Source: Epiperipatus broadwayi
Taxonomy: Eukaryota; Onychophora; Udeonychophora; Euonychophora; Peripatidae
Direction: 5' to 3'
DNA length: 64,000 nt
NCBI GenBank assembly: GCA_028023455.1
Contig: JAQFVV010006622.1
Span: 374,001 to 438,000, forward strand
Positions 12,965 through 23,600 of the stretch are shown in pieces (the stretch's first letter is position 1; each line of letters opens with the position of its first letter). A program made the position numbers and the translations under genes. Under the pieces are notes generated by a model. That model saw only the letters and a program-made list of their open reading frames with translations. It did no database searches and was not told the DNA's origin.

Positions 12965-14130
12965 TCAATCACTAAATGACAAACTTGGTTGATTCTTCTA
13001 ATGTTTTCGAAGGTATAACCTTCATTTTCAAGAAGTACAAAATCTCTTCATTTTCCTTGATGTGCAAATATGCAAAATATGCTAATCAGGATAAGAACGT
13101 TTAAACTTGCCATTTCTTCGATATGGCATAAAATGATTCTTTTTTGTTCATCACGTGTTCATCTGATATGATATAACATACCTCCTTCACCTTCCTCCGC
13201 AGATCATGTCACTCTCTACACAACACGCTCAGCCTATCTGGCCTGCACTGATGGCCCACAGCTGATGAGTGCTGTACAAAAATAGAAGGGTGAGATGGGT
13301 TCACTAAGGCTTTTTTATACGCATATACATGTTGGGACCTTGTCTGGACCAATGCCTTCATTTCTCCATAATATGCAGCTGGGCAATTGTTACCGCTACA
13401 CGCAATCTTGTAGACCACTTGCTGTGCATGTACTGGGAGAATATAGTCTTTGGTATTGTTTACACTCCTGTTAAGATTAGGAGGCGATCAGAAACACACA
13501 CTAAAATTGGAGTAAAAAATTGTACGCAAATCTCTATGAATATTTTTAATATATGGAAGCAAGATAAGGGGTTTATTTTGTTTCAGCTCATGAATCGGCC
13601 CTCTATTAAATTTCCTAATAACATTGTCAATCACTCATTTATTATATTTAGCATTGATAAGCTCATTTCTATACGTTTCAATATTGTTTCTTTTGTCAGC
13701 TTCAAAGCTGCACAAACTGTTGTTTCTATATAAGAACGATTTGAGGCCAGTCATTATATAGATATGTGGTGTGTTTGATAAGTGGTGTATGTGACCTCTG
13801 ATATTGATAGGTTCCATGTTCATTCTGTAGCAGAAGTGATTAGCTTCAATCATCATGTGGAGGTCTAAATATTTAATGTTGTTAGGGACTTCATCTTGAT
13901 TAGCATTTATGATAAGACCTGATGCTGTTGCAAGGTCTGTTTTGATGTCCTCTGTGGTTTCCTTGGGGCAGCCACAAAAATGTCATCAACATATCTAGCA
14001 TACAGCACTAATCCACAGTCCATATATCTAGGAATAATAATCTGCTTATATGCATTCATCACGATACTGACTACAATTCCGGCCAACCATTGTGCATGTG
14101 ATACCACTCATAATTAAATACTGCATACAT
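12965..14130 (-). mobile_element. Penelope-like retroelement (relic)
   Basis: Minus-strand fragments occur in the order of a Penelope-like protein. First, reverse transcriptase core at 13907-14107 with LAGIVVSIVMNAYKQ and the catalytic block LYARYVDDIFV (the YVDD motif). Then RT/linker sequence at 13635-13856 (HIYIMTGLKSFLYRNNSLCS, with stops). Then the C-terminal GIY-YIG endonuclease at 13209-13418 (VYKIACSG, AAYYGEMK; the canonical YIGET is altered to YYGEM). Frameshifts separate the pieces, and the RT N-terminus is missing or unrecognisable. Downstream, at 13003-13030, the tail carries GAAGG-UAU-CCUUC followed by GAAAAC, a degraded hammerhead-like stem. Penelope-like elements are known to combine RT with GIY-YIG and to carry hammerhead motifs. 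Non-functional. Confidence 0.88.
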
Positions 14131-14395
14131 ATATCTGTTCATCCACTCCAACAATGCCACAACAAACTGAACACGTTCTTGATTTATTCCATATCTAATA
14201 AGTGCTTCTCTTACAATTTAAAAATGGGGATTTTTTTTTGTTATACAATTTTGTGTGTTTGTTCTGATTAATATGAAGTAAATATATACTATTTATTTTA
14301 GATAGCTATGACAATTTCTTTATGATTATTTTTACCATTTTGTAATAGCACAAAGTAATAACTTTGTATTATAACTGCATAACATACAAATAATA

Positions 14396-14580
14396 CAGTA
14401 GTGCCAATCAGTGCAAGTTAGAGTAATCGATGGATGAAAGGTTTATATGTAAAATCTCTATCTAGTGCCTATTAATCCAATATCCCCAGAATAGTTTCTA
14501 GCTTGTGGCTTTCATCAGTGAGAGGTCTTCGATCTGAAAGCACACCACCTAGATCTTAGGATCTAATGTAACTCTCCAGC
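14396..14580 (-). repeat. Single-arm copy of foldback family B with hammerhead-like core
   Basis: Matches one arm of the palindrome at 14740-15192 (TAGTGCCAATCAGTGCAAG..., CTATCTAGTGCCTATTAATCC). On the minus strand it reads CTGATGA (14512-14518), AAGCCACAAGCTA, then GAAAC (14494-14498), an intact hammerhead catalytic-core order with a short stem II (AGC/GCT). Other family members are at 14740, 21786, 44665 and 49594. Confidence 0.65.
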
Positions 14581-14739
14581 AGCCATCTTTTACCTTATTA
14601 GCTAACTATAAAGATTTGATCCAAAATGAAAACACATTTTCAATTCAAGCCCATTAGGTTGTATCTGTCCTTTTTGGTGTCATTGGTTTTTTAATAACCA
14701 TAGTCACCATAATCCTATTGGGCAAGATTGGTATTAAAT

Positions 14740-15192
14740 CAGAAAACATCACATGATCCCCATTCTTTATGCTTACACAAGCTGTTTATGGAGACTAAAC
14801 TCTCCACAGTAGTGCCACTCAGTGCAAGCTGGAGTAATCAATGGATGTAAGAAGGTTCATGCATAAAATCCCTATCTAACCTACTCATCCAATTTCCCCA
14901 GACTAGTTTCTAGATTATTGTGTTCATCAATGAGGATCCTTGAATCTGAAAGTTAAGATCTAGGTGCAGTGCTCTCAGATCCAAGGCTCATCACTGATGA
15001 AAGCCACAAGCTAAAAACTAATCTGGAGATATTGGATGAGTAGGCATTAGATAAGGATTTTATAGACAAACCTTCTCGCATCAATCAATTACCCTGGCTT
15101 GCACTGAGTGATGCTAACTCTATGGAGTTTAACCTTTGTGTAAACAGCTTGTGCAAGCATAAAGAATGGCGATCATATGGTGTTTAGTGGTT
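14740..15192. mobile_element. Palindromic repeat (family B), ~225-bp arms
   Basis: Near-complete inverted repeat centred at about 14965. The left arm starts ACATCACATGATCCCC and runs through AGTAGTGCCACTCAGTGCAAGC; the right arm contains GCTTGCACTGAGTGATGC and ends with GATCATATGGTGTTTAGTGG. Also paired are CTTTATGCTTACACAAGCTG and CAGCTTGTGCAAGCATAAAG. No coding capacity. The right arm has CTGATGAAAGCCACAAGCTA followed by AAAAC, a one-base decay of the GAAAC seen in the neighbouring single-arm copy. It looks like an inverted dimer of a short non-autonomous element. Confidence 0.8.
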
Positions 15193-15514
15193 AAATAACA
15201 CTCTGCATGGTTTAGTACACTGATAGAATGATGAACTCTTGAACTCAAGGTCGATTTATTTTACTTTCAATTCTATCACTTCTAAAACATGAGATTCTTT
15301 GCATACAAGAATAACAAAAAAAAAAATTACAAACTTTATTTTTTCAAGTGCTTCAATTTGTAAAACTATTTTATAGTTTTGAAAAAATAGTCTGGTTATA
15401 GTTGTGCAAGAATATGTTATGATATATAATTGCTCAGTGATTTTATAAAGAAGTGAAAAAGGACTTTTGACAAAAATTGAGTTTATTAATTTACTTTGCT
15501 TGACAAAAATGATT

Positions 15515-16240
15515 AACAATGCTTATATGTGTAGAAATGATAATCTGGACCAACTGATGATTGTTGGTTTAGTATGAAATATGTATATTGGTGATTTTTT
15601 ATCTTTTCGACATATATGTGTTCAAGTGTATCAGTGTTATGAGATAGAGTGGAGGATCATGTGAAAGTCTGTGCTCATATACCCTATATATTACATACAC
15701 TGATACAGGTATTTAATAAGCTTATATTTGTTATTACATAGTAGAGATATCTGTCCATCCCTTATACATGTATTAAATGGATTGTCCTGTACATGAGGGG
15801 TCGGATTGACTTCAGATTAACACGAGTGTGACAAGAATCTCGGCCTCAGAGTGGTCTTTGACCATTTCATCGATTTTCAATTGGATGAATGGTTGAAGAG
15901 TTGGAGTGGATTGAAGCCTGTCCATTAAAGTATGAAAATTGGCTATCTTAATATATATCTGAACACTTATTGCATATATGTGTAGAGATGTTAATCTCGA
16001 TCAACTAATGATTGCTGGTTTAGCATGAAATACGAATACTGATTTTTTTATCTTTTCGACGTATATGTGTTCAAGTGCATCAGTGTTATGAGATAGAGTG
16101 GAGAATGGTGGGGCATATGAAAGTCTATATTGATTACAGGTATATAATAAGCCTGTATTTCAGTTATTACATAGTAGAAATGTCTGCCCATCCCTCATAT
16201 ATGTATTAAATGGATTATGTCCTGTACATGAGGGGTCAGA
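15515..16240 (+). repeat. X-Y-X direct repeat, 451-bp period
   Basis: Two copies of a ~285-bp segment X (from TGTGTAGAAATGATAATC at 15528 to GAGGGGTCGGATT, and from 15980 to GAGGGGTCAGATT near 16235) flank a ~165-bp segment Y (15800-15960, GTGTGACAAGAATCTCGGCC...). A Y-X copy is found at 50040-50460. Each X carries CTGATGA or CTAATGA, a short hairpin and GAAA (554-579 past 15000; 16004-16030). The arrangement could be a tandem array, or short terminal direct repeats around an internal segment (TRIM- or retrozyme-like). No protein coding. Confidence 0.75.
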
Positions 16241-18271
16241 TTAAAAATGTTAATGTAAATGAATGAGATCAGTAAGTTAGTATTTAGAGATTTAGAGAGG
16301 ACACTTTTTTGAGACATTTGCTTAAGGGCATAATTTTGAAGCTATGTCATTGATTGAAAAATAATAAATTAGATCAGCCTTGAGTTTATAATAAGATGAT
16401 AAACTTATAAAAAAAAAAAAAGGAAAATAAACATAAAATTTGTATTCTTAGAAAAATATGGTGAAAGACGTAATTATTTTACATAATATTTTTTAACTTT
16501 TACTAAATATATTCATGATTTCCTCAAATAACACATTTTCCAAATATTTGTATGTAAAAAAAATTGACAAACACATCTGAAACATGACATTATTACATTT
16601 TAAAAATATTCTTGATCTATAATTTTCAATTTATTTTGCAGATTATCTTCTTTCTGATTACATTTCAAGTTTTTTTTAATCCCAAAGAGGATGTTCATTG
16701 ACGAAAAATACACGAGTTTATAAATCAAGCTAACAGCATATATTTTAAATTATATATTAAAAATTCACTTTGCCAAATCACAAAATGATCACGTATAATA
16801 ATAGGTAACTCAATTGGATTTGATAAAGAAATTCTTGAATATAATATTCTAATAAATTAATAATTAACAGCATTCTTTTTTAAAAAAAAATTTTTTTTTA
16901 ATTTTGATATATTTTAACTGTTAATACATTTATTTCATATTTTTAAAAGAAATCTCTCATATATTTTACAGAAGAATGAAATTGTATTTTTTTATTTCTG
17001 TTTTTAAAAATATATTATCTTTCCGCTTTAATTACTCATATTATATATCAAAATTATTTCTTTGTATCTGCTGATAAAACCGATTTTGATAATTGTATAT
17101 TATTTTTCAAAAGACAAAAGTCAATTTTCATCAAGAAAAAAGTTTCTGACGAGATGGCAGTATTGTATTTTAAATTCATTTATAAATATTCTTTTAGACA
17201 ATTCAATATTATTATTCCATTTTTTAATATCATCTGAAAGTACAAAAGAACAAAGAAATGCATTAGAATTCCAAAAAGAATAAAGATTAAAAGATATTTA
17301 TAATTTTTGATGAAATATTAAAATTTTTTCTTACACACATATACGTTCTAGAAATTATATTATTCATTATAACTCCAAATAAATTTTTATACTTTAAAAA
17401 ATTTTAGTATGCTTTATTGAAACTTTAGTTTTTTTTTTTTAATGTAGTGTATTAAAATAAAAATTATATTATGTAAATATTCAAATTGTTTTATATTTTT
17501 CACACTTTTTAGTAGGTAATATTCTGAACAGACCTTTATTACCATCAATTTCCTAAAATGCATCAACAATAAATAGTTTCTTGGACTCAACAACGCAATT
17601 GTTACATGAAAATATATATATATAAATTTCCTCACTCAAAGATTTATGAAAGTAAGATGTATGGAGTCCAAAATTCACTGGTTGGGAATTTCTCAATGGG
17701 CAAGTATGCATGTTAGCAACATAGCAGGTTGGCATGCCATCACAAACAATATTTAATTTTAAAAAAGTAACTTGTAAGTTTACTTTAGTCCTATTTTGAA
17801 TGGTCAATTAACTTATCGCAAAACCAATCTGGTTGGACAAATGCAATATTTTCATCCAATTTACCAGACTCAATAGAATATATTTAGAACTGAGTTACCA
17901 CATTATCCAAGAATGAAAAATAAAATCGTTTTGAAAATCTTCTAGTATAGATTTACATTACATTAGCAATCAGTGATGATGATTAAGGACTGACAATATC
18001 TGCATCTAGAATTGGTAAATAATGCACTTTTAATGTAGTGACAAACAAGAATAATAATGATTAATTTAAAAGCAATGCTTATTCATTATTCAAGATAATA
18101 ATTGTATTTTACATAGAATGAATATATGAGAGATAGGGTGCTTAATGTAAGTAACAACTAAAACATTTTGGAAAAAAAAACAATACATACAAACAGTTTT
18201 TTTTGTGAAATAAAAATACATACATAAATAAAAGCTTATATATATATATTAAACAAAATATTCTAATATAT
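16241..18271. other. AT-rich non-coding stretch
   Basis: No gene supported. The short open frames at 17062-17807 on both strands are AT-driven and unrecognised. Confidence 0.6.
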
Positions 18272-18378
18272 CACTACAAAATTTGAATATGCCTATATAA
18301 TATAGACTAAAATGCTATATGCTGGCTATAGCAAAGATTTTGTTCAATTTTATATAGGCATATTCAAATTTTGTAGTG
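18272..18378. mobile_element. 107-bp MITE with perfect 28-bp TIRs
   Basis: CACTACAAAATTTGAATATG... at the left (18272-18299) is repeated exactly as its reverse complement at 18351-18378, with a ~50-bp centre that itself contains GCTATATGCTGGCTATAGC. The arms are identical, so insertion or gene conversion may be recent. No clear target-site duplication was seen in the AT-rich flanks, so the superfamily is undetermined; the CACTA terminus is suggestive but not decisive. Confidence 0.75.
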
Positions 18379-18628
18379 TTATTTTAAAACATTTTGATTA
18401 TATTTATTTCATTTGATATTATATATATAATTATTATTAAAATAAATTGATTTTTTTTAAATATAAAAACAAAGAATAAATTTTTTAATGATAATTTTAA
18501 TATGCTTGTAATGAGATCATGCTTTAAGCATAAATATCATTTATTCATGATCTTCCCCTGTAGTTTTTATTTTGTTCAATTTATGGTTAAATAAAAATTA
18601 GATTCTAGTATATCATAATAAAACAGAA

Positions 18629-18796
18629 ATGGTATCTCAGAAACTAATGGTATCTCAGAAACCACATAATAAAAAGATGGTTGTATTCCAAATATATGGG
18701 GAAATGACTCATGTATTCTATCAACAGTATTAAGACTATCTCCAAATATATGGAAAAATAACTCTCATATTCTATCAACAGTATTAAGACTATCAA
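18629..18796. repeat. Small tandem duplications
   Basis: ATGGTATCTCAGAAAC occurs twice at about 18630-18662. Then a ~54-bp unit containing CCAAATATATGG, TATTCTATCAACAGTATTAA and GACTATC occurs twice, starting at 18687 and 18741. These are local duplications without coding meaning. Confidence 0.75.
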
Positions 18797-19029
18797 GGAT
18801 AGAATTTCACAAAGTAAAAAAGATCAGACAATGATATATCCCCAAAAAGAATTCAAAAAAACCCCTAGAAACTACCTTATCTGCAATTATAAACAGCAGA
18901 TAATTATTAGACAAAACAATTTTAATTAAAAAATTGGATTGAATATGATTACACTTGTAAAGTCTATATTTCTTAATAAATTAACTTTTTAATTGTTGAA
19001 GATGTGACAGAGGAAATGATAAAATAATT

Positions 19030-19115
19030 TTTCTTTTTGATTCTATAAATAATTTCCTTTCTTATTCTATAGTTTCAACTGCTTAGCAATCTTCATCAGA
19101 TGAACAAAATATTAC
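19030..19115 (-). repeat. Short repeat with hammerhead-like core
   Basis: On the minus strand it reads CTGATGA (19093-19099), AGATTGCTAAGCAGTT (able to pair as a 5-bp stem with a 3-nt loop), then GAAAC (19072-19076), followed by AAGAAAGGAAATTATT. The arrangement and downstream sequence resemble the arm of the foldback at 34402-34620, so this appears to be a solo arm of that family. Confidence 0.5.
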
Positions 19116-19364
19116 TATGTAGAAACAATGTAATAAACATACATAATTCATATTTTAATTACAGTTGTACAAAATATTACATATACCTTTATAATTACAG
19201 TAATTTTAAATTTATATTTTCTTTAAAATATATTGTCTTAAATTCTTCTATTTATTTAATCAGAGCCGTCCAAAACATGGCCCAAAATGAATGTATGATG
19301 CTTGGTTAGCAGTTTTAATTCAATTGAAAAAGTAACAATTTGAATCAAATAATTCTAGATATTT

Positions 19365-19700
19365 TAACTCGTAGCCCGCCTCTTACGAGACCTCTCGTCG
19401 ACAATTGACGTCACTCTAATTCCATTATTTTTAATGCTAGGATAGTCGTTTTACGCTTATTAGTTAGGTTTTTAAAAGTTCTGTAAGATGCTGCCCTCTT
19501 CTGAATTATTTTACAAGTAAAAAATCAATAAAACGGCCTCTAAAGCTAAACAAAAAAGTAAGCTTGTCGGTGATTGGCTCTCAGCTGACAAAGACATTCT
19601 GATTGGCTGGAAAGAACAAAGAAACCGCCTGATCAAAGAAAATAAAGAAAAACGCTGAGATTTTCATTTTAAATATGATTTAAAGTATTATAAAAGTATA
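19365..19700. promoter_or_regulatory. Promoter-like CpG-containing patch
   Basis: This region has several CpG dinucleotides in an otherwise CpG-poor window, a perfect cAMP-response-type element TGACGTCA (19406-19413), and two CCAAT boxes in inverted orientation (ATTGG at 19573-19577 and 19602-19606, each within GATTGGCT). These are established eukaryotic promoter motifs. Which gene they would serve is unknown, since the nearest ORF (19854-20069, minus) starts further right. It may instead be a repeat fragment. Confidence 0.3.
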
Positions 19701-19853
19701 TTTTGAGAAATTACAAATCATTTTCATAAAATATGCTAAAAAACAAAATTATTTTAGAAAAATATTGAAGATTTTAGTAAAAATATTTAAGATTTTAGCA
19801 AAAAAAATATTTACTTTTCCATAACGTAAAACTGAAAAAAAAAAGCATTTACG

Positions 19854-20069
19854 TCAGCAACTCTTGTTTGTATGTTCGCTTTTAAATTTGCCGAAATTGA
19901 ATATTTTATAATAAATAAATAGCAATTTATTTTTGAAAGAACTTTCGTTCACTTTCATAACCTGACAAATTATTAATATACTTTTTATAAACGAATCTGA
20001 AGTGAATTTAATATTATAGGTGAATATATTTTGACAATTGGCTTTGTCTTCCGTTTGTGAGTTGGCCAT
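19854..20069 (-). CDS. Possible LAGE3/PCC1-like exon (KEOPS subunit), tentative
   Basis: A 71-codon ATG frame starting MANSQTEDK. The order and spacing of three segments resemble the small Pcc1/LAGE3 family: a first strand FTYNIKFTS (residues 16-24), VMKVNESS (37-44, where the family has L-x-VD-x-EP), and KFKSEHTNKS (61-70, where the family has (V/E)F-x-SED-x-x-LRV). The distance between the second and third blocks also fits the family. Pcc1 is the dimerisation subunit of the KEOPS complex that makes the t6A tRNA modification. The frame ends at TGA just where the family would continue LRVSV and a C-terminal helix, so a downstream exon would be required; I did not find it. CCAAT sequences lie upstream at about 20099 and 20142. 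The similarity is weak and from memory of the family pattern, so this could be chance. Confidence 0.3.
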   Translation of the reverse strand: MANSQTEDKANCQNIFTYNIKFTSDSFIKSILIICQVMKVNESSFKNKLLFIYYKIFNFGKFKSEHTNKSC

Positions 20070-21785
20070 TTAAAAGCTTTGATTTTTAACTCACACAACC
20101 AATAATATAATTAGCGGTTTAAAGGTTAATTGTATCACTAACCAATAAATAGTTTTGATGTTAACATTATTTGGCATTTGTCAAATATAAGATTTGTTTA
20201 TTATAGCACTCTGGCACTATTTCAATCCAATATGAATGCTCTGAGAATTCACAATTAGCTCAAATTTATATCTGTTCAGTTGTAGTTCATTAGTAATTAA
20301 CAGGACTTTTCAGTAATTTTAATGTGTACTTTAATATTTTGAATGTGGCCAGATCTGAATGCGATGGCACTAGATTCCATTTCTGCATGATCTACCTTTT
20401 AATAAAATCAAAATGTTTCATTACTTGGAAAATGTAATTAAGTTCCTGTAATTTGTATGTCCTCCAATGGTCAGATTTTTCAACTACATACAACATATAC
20501 ACCTAAGTGTTTTGCAATGTTCTAGTCATATTAATGTGAAAACTAAAGAACTAATTATTTATAAGTTATAAATACCAATTTTATTTTCTTGAATGACTTT
20601 TTTTGCAAATTCTACTCTAAAATAAAAGGAAAAAATTTAATAAAGAAAATCATCTTTGACTTGATTTATACTAATTGTAAAACAATATGTCTATATGTGT
20701 AAATAAGATTTTTTAAATATTATTGTATGTTAAAGAGGCTCGCATGAAAAATATTGCTCTGGGCACCACTTTTTCTCAATTCTGGCTGTGAATGCAGACC
20801 TTGCATAAATATTTTTTAAGTGTACCCTTGCATTAATTAAGGTTGGATAGCCATGATCTAGTATTTTTTTCTTTATCTTTTTATATTAGTAAAGTTTTTA
20901 TAACTCTTTACTTAAACTTCATGTTAATTTTTAAATTACTATAGCTTTTCTATATGTTTCTATTTACTTTATTATTAGTGTAACAAAATATTTTCATGCT
21001 TTTTCAAATTTATGTTCTGTTTCTTTTGAACATATGTAGATGATTTTTTATTTTACTGAAGAAAGTTTAAAATCGCTATTATAATTGTTAACAATAAATG
21101 CATTGATAATAAAGGGGGAAAAAAGAAACACCAGAAAATTGGGTTTCATTAAATATTTGGCTTATAAGTCGGAAATTCAGGTACCAAAACTGATAGTTGG
21201 AACTATGATCATGGATCTTGATTTCCAGACTGCCCATTCCCTATTTCACTAAACCCGAATAAAACATAACCAAATGATTTATAGCTGGTTTATAAGAAGT
21301 TTGAGCAGTGAAATGAGAAAACATGGCTGTCAAACATAGATTTTGAGTTCATCATCCATTCCAAAAAAATCAAGGCATTTCATTAATTGCTTTTTATAAA
21401 TAAAAAATATAATAAAAGAACATTATACATATGTATACACGTAATAGATCTGGAATTTTTTTGATTACTACTGGGAATTATTTTTTCTCATGTTAGTTTT
21501 ACAATAATCTAGCTGTTAAATATGAATTCACATAATTGACATGATCATGTGACAAATTTAAAACATTTTAATATTAATAAATTTAATGTTTAGTGAATAT
21601 AATTGTAAAAAAAGGATTAAACTATTTAAAAGCTATTTGTTAATTAAAAAAATAAACCATTAAAATCTTTAAAAGCTGTTTATCACTTAATCAAACAAAT
21701 CAAAAGGGATTAACATTATCAAATAATTAAGATAAACAAGGGTAGAGATCTTTGCAGAAATGTTTTTCAATTAGTATAAATTTAG
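20070..21785. other. AT-rich non-coding stretch
   Basis: No gene or strong repeat supported. Confidence 0.6.
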
Positions 21786-21890
21786 ACAGGCAAAACTCTC
21801 CATACAGTAGTATCACTCAGTGCCAACCAGAGTAATCAATGCTAGCATAAGAAATAGTGATCATGTGATGTTTAGTGGTTTAGAATATAT
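21786..21890 (+). repeat. Fragment of foldback family B
   Basis: GGCAAAACTCTCCATACAGTAGT, CACTCAGTGCCAACCAGAGTAATCAATG, then GCTAGCATAAGAAATAGTGATCATG and TGATGTTTAGTGG. These match the two ends of the copy at 49594-49890 with the middle deleted, so it is an internally deleted family member. Confidence 0.7.
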
Positions 21891-23165
21891 TTGTTTTGTT
21901 TTTAAAAAAAAAAAAATGACAGGACTCAAAGATACCTTGTGTTTTTTGTTTCTTAATAATGACCAGCAGGTTTATTCTGTTTCAGTATAGACTCAGTCAT
22001 TTATTTAAAAATAAATCTTTTTTTTTTTTAAAAAAAAAAAGGAAAACAATTGGTCAATGCTTAACGCAGTTATTTGAAGTAATCGTGTGATTGGATGAAG
22101 ATAGATGTTGGGGTTGTTTTCCAAAAACAAAGAATGTGTGGACAGCAGACTTAAGTTCAATAGTTAGCAACTAAGCTTAGCAATCGGATAGTAGTGATCT
22201 CTCTTAATAAAAAAGCAGTAAAATATTACGGAGCTTACAAAAATCATGTGCTAAGCTCTTGCTTACTGACCCAACTATGTAACTATTTTCATTAAAATGT
22301 GTTGAAAGTAACCCTGACAAAAACTTACAACTAGCCTTATGTATTGATTTATCCAAAATCCTGGTTATGTCATCTTATGTTAATCTGAAATGAAAATAAT
22401 TAAACTGGAAACCTGAAGCTACAAAAAAAAAAAAAAAAAACTCTATATGGAAGAAATCAAAATAATTGTTAAACTGGAACCTGAAGATACAAAAAAAAAA
22501 AAAAGCCAAATGGATGAAAATAACTATTGAAAAAGCTATAAAAAAACAGAGCCAAGAGATTTACTTGTAAGAATTTACAAGACACCCAACAATCTCTGGA
22601 AGTTATTCTTTAACGTCTTTATTCTTCTACCTGTTCTGAGAATTGCTAGTTTGTGTGACTGATTTCATCACAGTTGTACTTTAAGAGATTTGTAATTTAG
22701 TACAATGGAATTATCTAATAGATCAAATTACATATGTATATTTTCTCTTCTACAAACCTTTGATCCCAAATCTAGTTCAGGCATAATGGTATTTGCAATA
22801 AATGTGGACATCCAGATATTTGGATGGTGCTACAGTAACAAAATTCACAATAAATTTAGGATTTGACAATTAGGTTATTGGATGGCCAGTATATTCAAGG
22901 TACCAGAAGATTGATCATTGATATTCAGCTATAATAGAATAATCCTAGTATTTTTAATGTAGAATTATTTTCAGTTCTTTTTAGCACTCATAAGCATGCA
23001 ACTAAAATATTGATGATTCCTTTTATAACTTGCACTAAGTTAGTTTGGCATTGGCCAGCTGCTGATAAACCTAAATTTTAGAATACCTTTTAAAATTCCA
23101 ATCACAAAGGGTGACATTTGATGATGAACTTAAAATGATTTCCTACACTGATTTTTTTTTCTCAT
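21891..23165. repeat. Low-complexity region with ~66-bp tandem duplication
   Basis: Non-coding. A unit containing AAAATAATT, AAACTGGAA and CCTGAAG followed by a long A-run occurs twice at 22392-22505. Long A/T runs also occur at about 21902-21916 and 22019-22042. Nothing else supported. Confidence 0.6.
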
Positions 23166-23169
23166 TTTC

Positions 23170-23600
23170 AATACTCAGCTCATAATAACGCAAAAGGATA
23201 AAACCTTTGACAGATGCACCTTAAAAATGCTTATATGACAGCCAATCAGATGTAATAATGACTGCACATGGAACTCTCAATTCAAAAACACAAGCCAGAA
23301 ATGAGAAAAAGATGGAACCACCTTCTTCTCTGCTTAAATTTATATATAAATAAGCAAGACTCAAGCATTCCGAATTAAGAGTGTGAAGCTTAAAACACCT
23401 TCACATTTAATTCACTAAATATTATATATAAATAAATGTGAAATCTTTCGATTTACTACGAAGCTATTTTCAAATCTAATGAAATAATGGTAACAAATGT
23501 AAATATATTAAATTTATTAAGCACAAGCAGATGATATAATAATAACATAAAAGGCTAAAACCTTCAACAGATCAGCTCAGGAATGTACATTTGATGCAGA
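23170..23600. repeat. Relative of the MITE at 61937-62287 within a duplicated flank
   Basis: Shares GCTTATATGACAGCCAATCAGATG, the GAAAAAGATGG...CTTCTCT block and GTGTGAAGCTTAAAACACCTTCACA with the element at 61937. A ~35-bp sequence (AATAACGCAAAAGGATAAAACC on the left, AATAACATAAAAGGCTAAAACC on the right) flanks it as an imperfect direct repeat. The TIRs are not complete here, so it is a degraded or rearranged copy. Confidence 0.55.
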
